A stretch of 64,000 nucleotides of DNA from Roseiarcus sp963787135 (GCA_963787135.1 CAWBBW010000004.1:1-64000), one strand, 5' to 3'; shown: positions 9,128 through 20,237, counted from the stretch's first letter. Translations and numbers: made by a program. Notes: a model not told the origin generated them from the sequence alone.

Positions 9128-10800
9128 GAGGCGTTGCCTCACGTAAATTGCTCCCGTGCGAGCAGTACGGACGGGGGCGACGATGAGGCGGTTGAGCATG
9201 GCGACACGGAAAGAACTCACGGCCGTTGCGGCCGAGCGCTATCGAATTTCGATCGCGCGGAAAGAACTCGGATATTGGACGAGTTCGTCGACTTCACCGG
9301 ATTTCATCGCAAGCACGCGATGCGAATGCTGCGGGGGTGCATTGGAGCGCAGACTGGCCGGCGGAAGCGTCGTCGGATCTATGACGAGGCAGAACGGAAC
9401 GCGCTCGTGTTGCTTTGGGAAGCGTCGGACCGGGTTTGCGGCAAGCGGCTGAAGGCATTGATGCCGGTGCTGATCGAGGCGATGGAACGGCATGGCCATC
9501 TCGAACTCGCCGCCGAGATCCGCGCCAAATTGCTCGCGATGAGTGCGGCGACGATCGACCGGGCGCTGGCTCGGATCCGAGAAGCCTTAGGGCGCCAGCG
9601 TCGGCGACCCACGGCGCACGCCTTGCGAAGCAGTATTCCGATACGGACGTCGGCGGATTGGGCGATCCGCCGCCAGGGTTCGTCGAGGCGGACCTCGTCG
9701 CCCACAGCGGCCCTTCGACGCGCGGCAGCTTCATCCAGACCTTGGTGCTCACCGATATCGCGACGGGCTGGACGGAATGCGCCCCGCTGATCGTTCGCGA
9801 GCAAACGCTGCTGAGCGCAGTGCTGACAGAACTGCGCAAACAAGCGCCGTTCGCGCTGCTCGGCTTCGACACGGATAACGACACCGTCTTCATGAACGAG
9901 ACGCTGAAGGCTTACTGCGGCGCAGCCAACATCGCCTTCACGCGCTGCCGGCCCTACCACAAGAACGACCAGGCGTTCGTCGAGCAGAAAAACGGCGCCG
10001 TCGTGCGCAGAACGGTTGGCTATCGCCGCTTCGAGGGATCGGAAGCGGCTACGCTGTTGGCCGTAAACTCCACTGTCGGCGCGTTTGTTCGTGACCTTTT
10101 TCCAGCCGTCATTCAAGCTCATCGCAAAACGTCGCGACGGCGCGCGCGTGCGCAAGACCTACAGCGCGCCGATGACGCCGCATCAGCGGCTGACCGCTGA
10201 CATGCGGACGCCTGACGAAGTTCGCAACCGACTTCAGCAAAGCTACCGGTTCTCGATCCGTCGTCTTGTTGCGCGACATCCGCGCGACGCAAGAACGCCT
10301 TGCCGCACTCGCGATGTGCAGCCTGTCGCGCAGGCCGCCGGAGAGCAACCCATCGAGCTTTCCTCGCGACTCCGCGCACGGCGTGGAAGGACCAGCCCAT
10401 TCGGCCAACGGACCGACCAATCGTGAAAGCAAAGAGGGGGCGTCGTCGTCCAGACCCGCGATCCAGGCAGCGCCACATCCACGAAAATGGTTCGAGGCCG
10501 AGCCATGGCGGAACGGCAGCGAACTCCTGGCGCGGCTGCAGACGGAATACCCCGGCGCTTATCCGGACAAGCTTCTCGAAGGCTTCAGCGCCGATGAAGT
10601 CGTGGCGAAGCGAAAAGGCGAAGCGTGTCGCCGTTCGGTTCCCTGGAAAAGGCGCAGGAGGTCGCCGATGTCGCGATGCCAAATTGATCGGGCGCGGCGC
10701 TCGCGGAGGAGGCCGGGCGCTGCGAAACCCCGACCATCTTCGCGCCCGGCCTCCTCCGCCCTAAGCGGGGAGCAAAACAGATGAGGCAACCGTCACGCTA
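9128..10800 (+). mobile_element. Decayed integrase-type insertion sequence (unclassified family)
   Basis: The transposase pseudogene is bounded by imperfect inverted repeats. The left end has TTGCCTCACGTAAATTGCTC (about 9136-9155), and the right end has GAGCAAAACAGATGAGGCAA (about 10770-10789) in the complementary sense. Such elements are usually filed among IS elements of no assigned family. The boundaries are approximate. Confidence 0.6.
9183..10784 (+). pseudogene. Integrase-core transposase, multiple frameshifts
   Basis: Several reading frames must be joined to follow this protein: KELTAVAAERYR (frame from 9183), then TRILDEFVDFTGFHRKHAMR, then GFVEADLVAHSG with LLGFDTDNDTVFMNE and YHKNDQAFVEQKNG, then FFQPSFKLIAKRRDGARVRK, and finally WFEAEPWRNGSELLARLQ. 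At least four frame changes separate them. The middle part holds the catalytic D-D-E triad (EADLV, GFDTDN, VEQKNG), so the family is clear. The gene cannot make a full-length protein and the element is dead unless helped in trans. Confidence 0.75.
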
Positions 10801-10938
10801 CCGGGGAGCATTGCCACGTGCGGCAATACGGATTCTCATCCTGATTGTCGCGCCGCACGACCCTGCGTTAGGGCTGTGAGAGCATCCCTATTGAAGTCGA
10901 CGACAAGAACGATAACCAATCGTTATTTCTACGCTTTC

Positions 10939-10964
10939 TCAATCGGTATTATCAATCGGTATTA
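10939..10964. repeat. 13-bp tandem repeat at the edge of IS701
   Basis: The sequence TCAATCGGTATTA occurs twice in tandem immediately left of the IS701 terminal repeat. It is outside any gene. It may be a chance duplication or may have arisen during insertion. Confidence 0.6.
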
Positions 10965-12377
10965 GCACTACTTTGGCAGATTGACGGACTGTTAACCGAG
11001 TTGGGTGAAGCTTCGCGCTCTGTTTTTCGGGGCGCGGTCATGGCGGATTGGCGGGACGAGCTTTCACAGTGGCTGGCGCCTTCTTGGCCAGGTTCGGCCA
11101 CAAGGCGAGGCGGCGGATGTGCCCGCTCTATGTGGCGGGATTGATTGGGCCGGGCGATCGCAAGAGCGTCGGGCCGATGGCCGAGCGGGTGGCGCCGGGC
11201 GACTACGACCAGTTGCATCATTTCGTTTCGGACGGGTTGGAACGCGGGTCCTCTGGAGTTGGAGCTTGCCCTTCAGGCCGACAGGCTGGTTGGCGGCGCG
11301 GACGCGTTCCTCGTCATCGACGACACGACGCTGCCGAAGAAGGGAACGCATTCGGTTGGGGTCGCGCCGCAATACGCCTCGGCCTTGGGCAAGACCGCCA
11401 ATTGCCAGACGTTGGTGTCGCTGACGCTGGCGGGCGGCGAAGTCCCAGTGATGGTGGGTCTGCGGTTGTTCCTGCCGGAGAGCTGGACGAATGATGCGGT
11501 TCGCCTGGAGCGCGCAGGCGTGCCGTTGGAATATCAAGCGGCGCGGGCCAAGCCGGAGATTGCGCTCGCCGAACTCGATCGACTGATCGGCTCCGGCGTT
11601 CGTTTCGGGGCGGTCCTCGCCGACGCGGGCTATGGCATGAGTGCGCCGTTTCGCCAGGCTTTGAGCGCGCGCGGCCTTGCCTGGGCGGTCGGCGTTCCCC
11701 GGCATCAGAAGGTTTATCTGCCCGGCGTCGAACTCGTCTTTCCCGTCGCCGGACGCGGCCGGCCGCGCAAACGGCATGTACCCAATGTCCTCTCCGTCGC
11801 CGCCGAAGAGATGCTCGCCAATGAGAAATGGCGCGTGGCCGCCTGGCGCAAGGGAACGAAAGGCCTGCTGAAAGCGCGCTTCGCCGCTGTGCGCGTGCGG
11901 GTCGCCGACGGGCCGCCACAGCGCATTGGCGCCAAAGGCATGCAGCACATGCCGGGCGAAGAGGTTTGGCTCGTCGGCGAGCGCCGCACCGCCGGCGAAC
12001 GGAAATACTATCTCGCGAACCTCCCGGCCGACGCCGATCTCAAAACGCTGGCCGCCACGATCAAGGCGCGCTGGGTCTGCGAGCAGGCTCACCAGCAACT
12101 CAAGGAGGAACTCGGCCTCGATCACTTCGAGGGCCGCTCATGGCAGGGGCTTCATCGGCATGCGCTGATGACCATGATCGCCTACGCCTTCCTCCAACAC
12201 CGTCGCCTCGCCGCCGCGAGCGGGGGAAAAAAGAATCCTCTGGGGCCCACCCAAGCCGACGCTCCCAGCCGTCCGAAAAGCCGTCGTTCTCGCCTTGGCC
12301 CGCGCGCCGCCCTACCGATGCCCCCACTGCAGAAGGCGCATCCGCAGAAAACTCGAATAAAAGTGCCAAAGTAGTGT
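10965..12377 (+). mobile_element. IS701-family insertion sequence, inactive
   Basis: Terminal inverted repeats are GCACTACTTTGGCA at 10965-10978 and TGCCAAAGTAGTGT at 12364-12377. TTA flanks both sides and may be part of a short target duplication. The single transposase gene inside is frameshifted. Confidence 0.75.
11040..12374 (+). pseudogene. IS701-family transposase, two frameshifts near the N-terminus
   Basis: The protein starts MADWRDELSQWLAP at 11040 and continues FLARFGHKARRRMCPLYVAG after one frame change near 11084. It then jumps frame again near 11250 (YDQLHHFVSDG to WNAGPLELELALQAD). From there to the stop it is open, with catalytic regions AFLVIDDTTLPKKG, VLADAGYGMSAPF and CEQAHQQLKEELGLDHFEG. 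Only the 5' part is damaged. IS701 transposases are usually about 420 residues, which fits the reconstructed length. Confidence 0.8.
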
Positions 12378-12451
12378 TAGATGCTGTTGGGGGGTCCAAA
12401 TCGAGCCACCCTCCGCATAAGCTTGTATTGCCGGCAAAGAAGAGGAACGCC

Positions 12452-12838
12452 ATGAAAATCCTTTACACGGCCGCATTTGCTATGTTGACGGGCGCTACGA
12501 TGGGCGCGTTGGCGGTTCAGGGGCTTCGTGCACAAACGAAGCCGCCGGCCTACGTTGTCACTGAGACCGAAATCACGAATTTGGACGCTTACCAAAAAGA
12601 GTACGTCCCTCTTGCGCAGGCTTCAATCAAGGCGGCTGGTGGCCATCTCCTCGCCGCAGGGCAAAATATAGTCGTGTTCGAAGGGGCGCCGCCGAAAACA
12701 CGCGTAGCCATCAACCAGTTTGATAGCATGGAAGCAGCTCAAAATTGGCGAAACTCAGCACAGTACAAAGAAAACCGTAAGGTCGGCGATAAGTATGCGA
12801 AATTCCGTTCGTTTGCTGTTGAGGGGCTTCCGCAGTAA
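12452..12838 (+). CDS. Exported DUF1330-family protein
   Basis: This 128-residue protein has an N-terminal signal sequence (KILYTAAFAMLTGATMGALA, likely cleaved near LRAQ). A single DUF1330 domain follows, visible as YVVTETEITNLDAYQKEYV, AAGGHLLAAG and RVAINQFDSMEAAQNWRNS. DUF1330 proteins have a small ferredoxin-like (dimeric alpha-beta barrel) fold of unknown function. Periplasmic forms like this one are common in Hyphomicrobiales. The ATG at 12452 has AGAGGAA 5-6 nt upstream. The gene stands alone between two insertion sequences and appears intact. Confidence 0.88.
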   Translation: MKILYTAAFAMLTGATMGALAVQGLRAQTKPPAYVVTETEITNLDAYQKEYVPLAQASIKAAGGHLLAAGQNIVVFEGAPPKTRVAINQFDSMEAAQNWRNSAQYKENRKVGDKYAKFRSFAVEGLPQ

Positions 12839-12961
12839 ATGAAAGGACGTCTGTTAAGCTTCGAGGTCGTCACAATTGGCGATCTCGAGCACAAATTACG
12901 GCAAATTTCCTGTCGTCCCCGCGCACGTCTGCGTCGGTAGATTTTTTAGTGATCGCTTGAC

Positions 12962-14903
12962 ACCCGACTTGAACAGTAAACTGGCCCTCGCGCTCGCAAA
13001 GCATTGATATCATTTAGGGCGGTGAGCGGTTTTCGCAAAATGTAGTGCCACGTTTGCACAGTTTTTGTGCTTGATCTTTGGCGGCGAGTTGGATTCCGTG
13101 GTGCTCGATAGCGAGGGCCCATGTTCTTCCGCCTCAAGAAGTCCGGCCAACGCGGCTACGTGCAAATCGTCGAGAACAAGCGCGACGGCGCGGCCGTGCG
13201 CCAGAAGGTGATCGCCAATATCGGCCGGGCCGACGAACTGGCCGCCTCCGGCGCGCTCGCTTCGCTCATCGCCTCGGGCGCCAAGCTCACCGATCAGGTG
13301 CTGCTGATCAACGCGCTCGACGAGGACGCCGAGGGCGCGCTGTCGGTCGCCGCCAAGCGGATCGGCGGGCCGCTGCTGTTCGGAAGGATCTGGGAGCGGC
13401 TCGGGATCGACGCCGTGCTGGCCGACCTGCTCATGGAGCGGGCGTTCGAGTTCCCGGTCGAGCGCGCCGTCTTCGTCGCCGCCTTGCATCGTCTGTTCGT
13501 TTCGGGATCCGACCGCGACTGCGCCTCGTGGACCAAGGACTACGATATCCCCGGGGCGGAGGGGCTCGATCTGCATCACTTCTACCGCGCCATGGCCTGG
13601 CTCGGCGAGGAGCTGGAGGAGAAGCCGGATGGGGCGCTGGCGCCGCGCTGCCTCAAGGACCTGATCGAGGAGAGGCTGTTCGACCGCCGTCGCGACCTGT
13701 TCACCGACCTCTCCGCCGTGTTCATGGACACCACCAGCCTCTCCTTCTACGGCGAGGGCGGCGAGACGCTGGGCGAGCACGGCTATTCCAAGGACTATCG
13801 GCCCGATTTGAAGCAGATGATCCTCGGCCTCGTCGTCGACGGCGACGGCCGGCCGATCTGCACCGAGATGTGGCCGGGCAATACCGCCGACGTGACGACG
13901 CTCCTGCCGGTCGTCGATCGCTTGCAGCGGCGCTTTTCCATCGGCCGGGTCTGCGTCGTCGCAGACCGCGGCATGATCTCGGCGGCAACCATCGCCGGGC
14001 TCGAGGAGCGCAAGCTGGAGTACATCCTCGGTGCGCGCGAGCGCTCCGACGCCGCCGTGCGCAAGCTCGTCCTCGAGAACGACGATCCTTTCGTGCCCCT
14101 CCTCGTCGAGCGGAAGGCGGGAGAGACCCAGCTGTTCGTCAAGCAGGTGAACGCCGAAGGCGTTCGCTATGTCGTCTGTCGCAACGAAGCGGGAGCCGAG
14201 AACGACCGAAAGGACCGTGAAGCGATCGTCGCCGCGCTCGATGCGCAACTGAAGAGGGGCGACAAGGCGCTGATCGGCAACTCCGCCTATCGGCGCTATC
14301 TGCGCAAAGCCGGAGCCAGGGGCGAGCGCTCATTCGAGATCGACGCTGGCAAGCTTGCCGAGGAGGCGCGCTTCGACGGGATCTTCGTCCTGCGCACCAA
14401 TGCGAAGGTGACCCCGTTGCAGGCAGTGTTGCGCTATCGCGATCTGCTCCAGGTCGAGGACCTCTTCCGCCGGACAAAGGCGATCATGCGCACCCGGCCG
14501 ATCTTCCATTCCTCCGACGCCGCCATCCGCGGCCACGTCTTCTGCTCCTTCCTGGCGCTGTCGATGCAGAAGCATCTCGACGACCTCGCCCGCCAGGCCG
14601 GCCTCGCGCCGGAATGGAAGGAGCTGTTGCGCGATCTCGACCGCCTGCAACAGGTGCGCATCCACTACCGAGCCGCCGACTGGCTCGTGCGCACTGACGC
14701 CGCGCCAGACGTGATCAGGCTTTTCAAATGCGCCCATGTCGCCCTGCTGCCGCGGGCCCGCCAGGCCCGTCCTCCGCCGCCGGCCCCCTCCAAATCCCCC
14801 CGAAAACGCCGCGGCCGCCCCAGGCGTAGTGCCACGCCAACTTGAATTTCGTCAGAACGCCAACACAATCAACCCCTTGCGAAATTCAGGTGTTCAAGTC
14901 GGG
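12962..14903 (+). mobile_element. IS1634-family insertion sequence, copy B
   Basis: This second complete copy of the 1.94-kb element is in plus orientation. It starts ACCCGACTTGAACAG (12962) and ends TTCAAGTCGGG (14903). The 6-bp sequence CTTGAC is present on both sides (12956-12961 and 14904-14909) and is a convincing target-site duplication. Copy B therefore arrived by transposition at this site. Confidence 0.92.
13121..14845 (+). CDS. IS1634-family (IS4-like) transposase, copy B
   Basis: This 574-residue transposase is identical to copy A apart from one noticed residue (G in EAGAEND where copy A has E). All catalytic regions are present: FMDTTSLSFYGEGG, CVVADRGMISA and VEDLFRRTKAIMRTRPI. 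The gene is intact, and with its flanking target duplication it is the best candidate for a recently active element here. Confidence 0.93.
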   Translation: MFFRLKKSGQRGYVQIVENKRDGAAVRQKVIANIGRADELAASGALASLIASGAKLTDQVLLINALDEDAEGALSVAAKRIGGPLLFGRIWERLGIDAVLADLLMERAFEFPVERAVFVAALHRLFVSGSDRDCASWTKDYDIPGAEGLDLHHFYRAMAWLGEELEEKPDGALAPRCLKDLIEERLFDRRRDLFTDLSAVFMDTTSLSFYGEGGETLGEHGYSKDYRPDLKQMILGLVVDGDGRPICTEMWPGNTADVTTLLPVVDRLQRRFSIGRVCVVADRGMISAATIAGLEERKLEYILGARERSDAAVRKLVLENDDPFVPLLVERKAGETQLFVKQVNAEGVRYVVCRNEAGAENDRKDREAIVAALDAQLKRGDKALIGNSAYRRYLRKAGARGERSFEIDAGKLAEEARFDGIFVLRTNAKVTPLQAVLRYRDLLQVEDLFRRTKAIMRTRPIFHSSDAAIRGHVFCSFLALSMQKHLDDLARQAGLAPEWKELLRDLDRLQQVRIHYRAADWLVRTDAAPDVIRLFKCAHVALLPRARQARPPPPAPSKSPRKRRGRPRRSATPT

Positions 14904-15049
14904 CTTGACGTCGTTCCAGCCGTCCGCTTCGCGCAAATAGCGGTCGGTCACCGAGGGCATGGCGAACGGGGGTCAAATCGACGTCAAGAGGTTATTGCGG
15001 ACCGGGAAAGCGGAGCCTTGCTCGCCGCCGCGCAATCACAATCGCCCGC

Positions 15050-18000
15050 TTACGATACCCCATCGAGCAGGGTCTTCGCCGCCCTCAAGTCGGCGGTGTG
15101 AAAGCCTTCGGTGAACCCGGCATAAATCGGCGTAAGGAGATCACGTCCTTCATCGCGACGCCCCTGATCCACCCAAAGATTGGCGAGCGTGACTGCGGCT
15201 CTCAGCTGCCAGAACCTTGCCTCCTGCTGCTGGGCGAGCGCAATGGCCGCTTCGAGGCATTGTTCTGCTTCGTTCTCGCGTCGCTTTGGAAGGGCGAGCA
15301 GCATCTCCGCCTTGAACCGAAGCAATTCGGGTTCGTACCACCGTTCGCCTGTCGTCGAGGCCGCTTCGAGCGCGGAGGTGAAAAGCGCGAGAGCGCCGTC
15401 GATGTCGCCCGCCGCCGCCTTGGTCAGGCCGACAATTCCGATTCGGATCGGCAGGTGGAAGCGACGCGAAGGAAACGACTTCAACGTCTCCAGAGCGGCC
15501 TCAGCCTGCTGGACACCGGTTCCGACTTCGCCTCGCAGCACGAGGACCCAACCCTGCATGATTTTGGCCGGGATAAGGTAGTTCGCCAGCGAGTATTTCT
15601 CGGCAAGCGGAACGCAAATGTTCAGATGCGCTTCGGCCTCGTCCGTACGGTTTAGCATGATGTAAGTTTCCGCACAGAACATGTGTGCTTGCGAAAGGCT
15701 GGGTTTGTGATCAATGCGATAAGCTAGGTCCACGGCCGTTCTGAGTGCGGGTTCAACTTGATCGAGATCACCAAGCATCGTCAGGCTCAAAGCGCGCATG
15801 CCAAGGGAACAGCAGCCCGGATCGTGGGCACCATAGGTCATCGCAAGGTTACCGTGGACATCCATCTGGTAGTTCGTCAGCAAGTGATCGATGTGATTGA
15901 GCGCCGAGCGCGGCACACCTTCCGCCACCATTTGAGAACCACCGGCATGGTGGGCCTGAACCACGTATTCCGGATCTTGCGTCTGCTTTAGGAGACCAAA
16001 GATTTCCTCCATTAGTTCGTGGGCTCGGGCGTGCTGTCCGCTGCTGTGCGCCCCCATCCACAAACCCCACGTAGATCGGAACACTTCTGCTGGGCGCCCC
16101 AGTCTTTCAGCCACCTCCCTCGCCTTTTCGTAAAGCAGTTTCGCCGGTGGGCTGTCCCAGCCATCCAGCGCCATCCGCGAGGGCCCTTCGATCACCAGAA
16201 AACTGAGCTCCCACTCGTCCCTTTCAGTACTTTCGGGCAGGGCAGCAACGAGCTTCATCGCCCGTGTCAACGTGACCGAGCGCTTCGATGTAAGCTAATC
16301 GTTTCGCTGCCCGCTCCGCGGCCTGGCGCCAGTACGCCAGGGCTCGGACAACCAAATTTGCTTCTGTATAGTGATACGCCAGCAGTTCTGGCTCGGTCTC
16401 GGCAACCTCAGGAAACAAACTCGCGAGAACTTCCGCGATGCTTTGGTGCAACTTGCGCTTGCGTGCGTTCAAGATAGACAGAACAGCCGCGTCGCGGATC
16501 AGCGCATGCTTGAAGATGTAGCGCGACTGCGGCGGCGTGCCACGTTGTCCCAACAAATCGGAACGGACAAGCTGTTCAAGCCCTTCCAGCAGCGTCGCCT
16601 GCGACACGCTCGCCACGGCATGGAGCAATTCGTAGGAAAACTCCCTACCGATTATCGATGCCGTGAGCGCGACATCTTTGGCCACGCCGAGGCGGTCCAG
16701 ACGCGCAATCAAGGAGTCCTGCAAGGTGGACGGAATTGCGAAGTCCCGGATCGATCCGCGCAGGATGTAACGTTCGCCATCCTCCTCAAGATCGCCGGAC
16801 TCCAAAATCGCGCGCGTGATCTCCTCGATGAACAGCGGGACACCCTGCGATTTCGCGGCGATCTGTTCGACAATCGCTCCCGGCAGCGTCTTGCCGCCTG
16901 CGGTATTGCGAACGAGGGCGACCACCTGACTTCGCTCCAGGTGGTTCAGATTCAACGTCGTAACGTGGCCAAGATCCAGCCAGCGCGGGGTGAACTCAGG
17001 CCGATAGGTCACCATAATCATTACCGGCAGGTCCACCACTCTGCGAATAATCCTGTCCATCAACTCTATGGAGGTCGGATCGATCCAGTGCGCATCCTCG
17101 AAAAGAACCAGCACTGCGTCCCGCCGCGAGAGCAGAGCCAGTTGCTCTTGCAGCACCTCCATTGTCCGTTGTTTTTGGACTGCCTCGGTGAACTGCAGCG
17201 GCGGATAGCGTTCACCGAACGGAATCGACAACAGATCGGCCAGCAACGCGGCGGCTTCGGCCTTGCCTTCCGACGAGCCTTCCAAAATGGCTTCCAGCTT
17301 GTCGAGTTTCTGAGGCCCGGTATCCGTCCGGACGATGCCGGCGGCCCATTCGAGCTGCCGAATAAAGGGATAAAACGCACTGTTCACATGAAAAGGGGAG
17401 CCAAAATATTGCAGACAAATGACAGAGGGATCGTCGAGATCCTCGCGGAATGCTTGTGTCATGCGCGACTTACCGAAACCGGCGGGCGCCGAGAGAAGGA
17501 CGAGCTGGCCATCGCCCTCCTTCGCGCGGTCCCAGCGACGCCGGAGAAGCATGATCTCCTCGGCGCGACCGACCAGCGGCGTAAGGCCGCCGACAACCCT
17601 CCTATCGAAGCGTCCCCGCGCGGTGCTTTCCCCCGCGACGCGCCACAACCTCGCCGCATCGCGGATGCCCTTGAGTTCGTGCAGCCCGAGTTCCTCGTAG
17701 TCGAAGGCGGCGCCGGCGAGACGATGGGTTAGTTCTGGCACCACCACGGAATCGGGAGCGGCGACAGCCTGAATCCTCGCGGCCAGGTTCAATGTCTCTC
17801 CGACGGCCACGCGTTCCTGCGCACTGCCCTCGCCGATCAACTCGCCGACCACCACGAGGCCGGTGGCGATCCCGACCCTGACCTGCGGACGCAAGGGAAC
17901 GGACAGCTGCATCGCCGCCATCGCGTCGATCAGCGCAAGCCCGGCGCGGACGGCCCGCTCGGCATCGTCCTCGTGGGCCTCCGGATAGCCGAAATAGACG

Positions 18001-18446
18001 AGCGCTCCATCGCCCATATACTTGGCGACCGAGCCGCCAAACCCGGTCACAGCGGTGACACAGGCCTTTTGAAACGCGCCGAGGACGTTGCTCATTTCCT
18101 CGGGATCGAGCCGGGTCGAAAGCGCTGTCGAACCGACGAGATCGCAGAACATGACGGTCAGTTGTCGACGTTCGGCATCAGTCGATCGTGGGGGCGCCGC
18201 CGACGCCGGGGTGGGGCCTGGCTCAGTCGTGGCATCGGGATCGGCAATTGAGCTGGCTTCGGACTTGAGGCCCGCGATGGCGTCGAGCAGCCGGCGACGA
18301 TGGCCGACCGGAGTGACCCCGATATCCCTGAGGTCCTCGGCGGTCAGGCTCGGCAGCACCTCGGCGTCAATCGCGTTGTCGCGAAACGCCGACGCATATT
18401 GTTCGAGGCCCAGCCCGCGCAGCCAATCGGCGACATCAAGCGACAT
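15050..18446 (-). pseudogene. Class III adenylate cyclase / AAA ATPase / TPR regulator, one frameshift
   Basis: The reconstructed protein has about 1130 residues. In order it shows a SAM-like domain (VADWLRGLGLEQYASAF, residues 1-65) and a class III nucleotide cyclase domain with metal-binding Asp in VMFCDLVGSTALS and in KYMGDGALVYFGYP (about 95-265). A STAND/AAA ATPase follows, with Walker A in SAPAGFGKSRMTQ and Walker B in VLVLFEDAHWID, and then a long TPR-like C-terminal half ending LLDGVS. The start is the ATG at 18446, 8 nt after GAGGGAG. Near 16265-16270 the frame changes by one base (YIEALGH then LTRAMKLVAALPES in the other frame), separating the TPR part. Such proteins are soluble signalling hubs whose input is usually unknown. 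The truncated product could still fold as cyclase plus ATPase. Confidence 0.82.
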
Positions 18447-18710
18447 CGCCAACGCTCCCTCGTGCTAAGCGTCGCTCGCCGCCGCCAATTTGGGGTGGGC
18501 TCATGTGGCCCTCGGACTTTCGACGCCAGCATAGCCGGGAGTAGCCCCATTTGGAATGGCAGCTTAACGTCGACTCCGGCCGTCCGCTGTGCGCGTAGCG
18601 GCATTAGCCGCCGCACATAACGATCAAAAGAGGGAGCACCCCACGGGCCAATTAGCGCACTGCACCTGCTGCTCGACCTTGACGATCTGCTGACGCTTGC
18701 CGCCATGCAA

Positions 18711-20237
18711 TCAAAACTCGAATGCGTAGACACGGCTATCGCCGGCCACGTACAGCCGATCCCGTGCGACGATGAGCGTCTGGAAATGGTGCAACCCGCT
18801 CATGGCTTCGTTGGAGCCGCCGCCGGCAAAGATCGGCTCACCGGTATCTCCTCGATATCCATGCAGGCGATTGTCGCCCTCGGCGCCGACGATCCAGACG
18901 ATAGCATTCGAGCGCCCGTCCGTGGTGGTCACGATCGGCGATCCCCTGCCTCTCATCGCCGCGCACCAAGCCGTAGAGATCGTCGGACGAGCGCCTGGCC
19001 GAACCTCGAGCACCGTCAGGTTTCCTTCGCGTACCGGACAATTCGCTCCCTCGCCCTGGAACGCCACAAAGACGCCCTCCGGCGCCGGATAGGCGGCAGG
19101 GGCGGTGCGGATCGGATCCATCGCGACGGTCTGGACGGCGAGACCGCCGCCAATCCCCCCGAGATGGCGCCGATCAAGCAGGTGGGCGCGTCGGTCCTTG
19201 CCCAACGCCAACACGAGAGTTTGCGTTGCCTCCCCACTCGGCACATCCAGGAGCAAAGGATTCGTGCCGCCGAGATCGGCGTCGCTCTCATCAAGGGAGC
19301 GCCAATCCGATGGGGCGAAATAATCATCCTTCGCACTGCTCCGGCGGAGATCAGGAGCTAACCGGATCACCGCTTCGCCGTCGCTCCAGTCTTTCGCTCG
19401 CATGGTGTTCCCTGTGGCGACGTAAAGAGCCCGCCCATCGCTGCTGATCCCGCCCGGGGCCCATATGCCGCCGCCGCTCGCGCGCGTGGACCAGGCGCTC
19501 ACAGACTTGGGATTTGCAATCGAGATGCCGAGGACCCACCCATGATAGTCGCCGCAATCGCCGAAATGGCCCCCGAAAGGCACGTACACGGATCCGTCGA
19601 GGATCGTGAGCGCTCCCCGCTGGTTTTGGTCGCCAGCATTGAAGGTCTGGCCGAGTCCCCTCAGCGCCTCACCCACATCCACGGGCCACCCCTGAATGAC
19701 CGAGCCGTCTCTGAGGGACAGCGCGAATACGAGATGCCTGGGACCCGAGGGGCCAGCGACGACCGCATCCAGGAAGATCGCCTGCGAAGCTTCGTCAATC
19801 ACGGGCGTCCCGGTGACTCCCAACGGGTCGATGTTGCCGCAAGGAAGCGAGCCTAGCGGAACAGGCTGGCCGAGCGACCGATCCCAGACGGGCTTTCCGG
19901 TCGCCGCATCGAGCGCATGGATGCCGTCATCCTCCGTCGAGACAATCAGCAGCGCCGACCCTAACCCGGAATCTCGCCAATACAGGGGCTGGGCGTAGAC
20001 ATGGCCGGGAAAACTCGCTTGGAAGCCCGTGTCGAGACGGAGCGCTCTGGCTCTCTCCCAGGTGAGGCCGGGAACAACGAAGGCGCCACTTCGCGCAACA
20101 TCGCCGTGATAGGTGAGAACCGACTTGTCTTGGGCGGCTGCGGGGGCGATTGCATCCCAGCCGGCGACGGGCATCGCCAGCAAAACCCTAATGAGAACTC
20201 GCGCTAGAATTTCTGTTCTAGGCATCAGGATGGGCAT
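18711..20237 (-). CDS. Exported PQQ-type beta-propeller protein
   Basis: This 508-residue protein has an N-terminal signal sequence (VLIRVLLAMPVAGWDAIAPAAAQ). Repeated blades follow of the kind seen in quinoprotein dehydrogenases, for example LLIVSTEDDGIHALDAATGKPVWD and LYVATGNTMRAKDW. I do not see the calcium- and PQQ-binding residues of true alcohol dehydrogenases well enough to call it an enzyme, so it may be a structural or binding propeller in the periplasm. The start could be the ATG at 20237 or the one at 20225; neither has a good ribosome-binding site. It is transcribed towards the cyclase gene from 260 bp away, so coupling is uncertain. Confidence 0.75.
   Translation of the reverse strand: MPILMPRTEILARVLIRVLLAMPVAGWDAIAPAAAQDKSVLTYHGDVARSGAFVVPGLTWERARALRLDTGFQASFPGHVYAQPLYWRDSGLGSALLIVSTEDDGIHALDAATGKPVWDRSLGQPVPLGSLPCGNIDPLGVTGTPVIDEASQAIFLDAVVAGPSGPRHLVFALSLRDGSVIQGWPVDVGEALRGLGQTFNAGDQNQRGALTILDGSVYVPFGGHFGDCGDYHGWVLGISIANPKSVSAWSTRASGGGIWAPGGISSDGRALYVATGNTMRAKDWSDGEAVIRLAPDLRRSSAKDDYFAPSDWRSLDESDADLGGTNPLLLDVPSGEATQTLVLALGKDRRAHLLDRRHLGGIGGGLAVQTVAMDPIRTAPAAYPAPEGVFVAFQGEGANCPVREGNLTVLEVRPGARPTISTAWCAAMRGRGSPIVTTTDGRSNAIVWIVGAEGDNRLHGYRGDTGEPIFAGGGSNEAMSGLHHFQTLIVARDRLYVAGDSRVYAFEF

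Noticed and set aside
12890..15049. Short minus-strand frame (MPSVTDRYLREADGWNDV) apparently interrupted by IS1634 copy B
   Set aside because: Joining the flanks through the CTTGAC duplication gives only about 40 codons without a ribosome-binding site or family match, so a disrupted gene cannot be supported.
16371..17732. 453-codon plus-strand frame opposite the cyclase/ATPase gene
   Set aside because: Antisense shadow; the opposite strand carries cyclase and Walker motifs.
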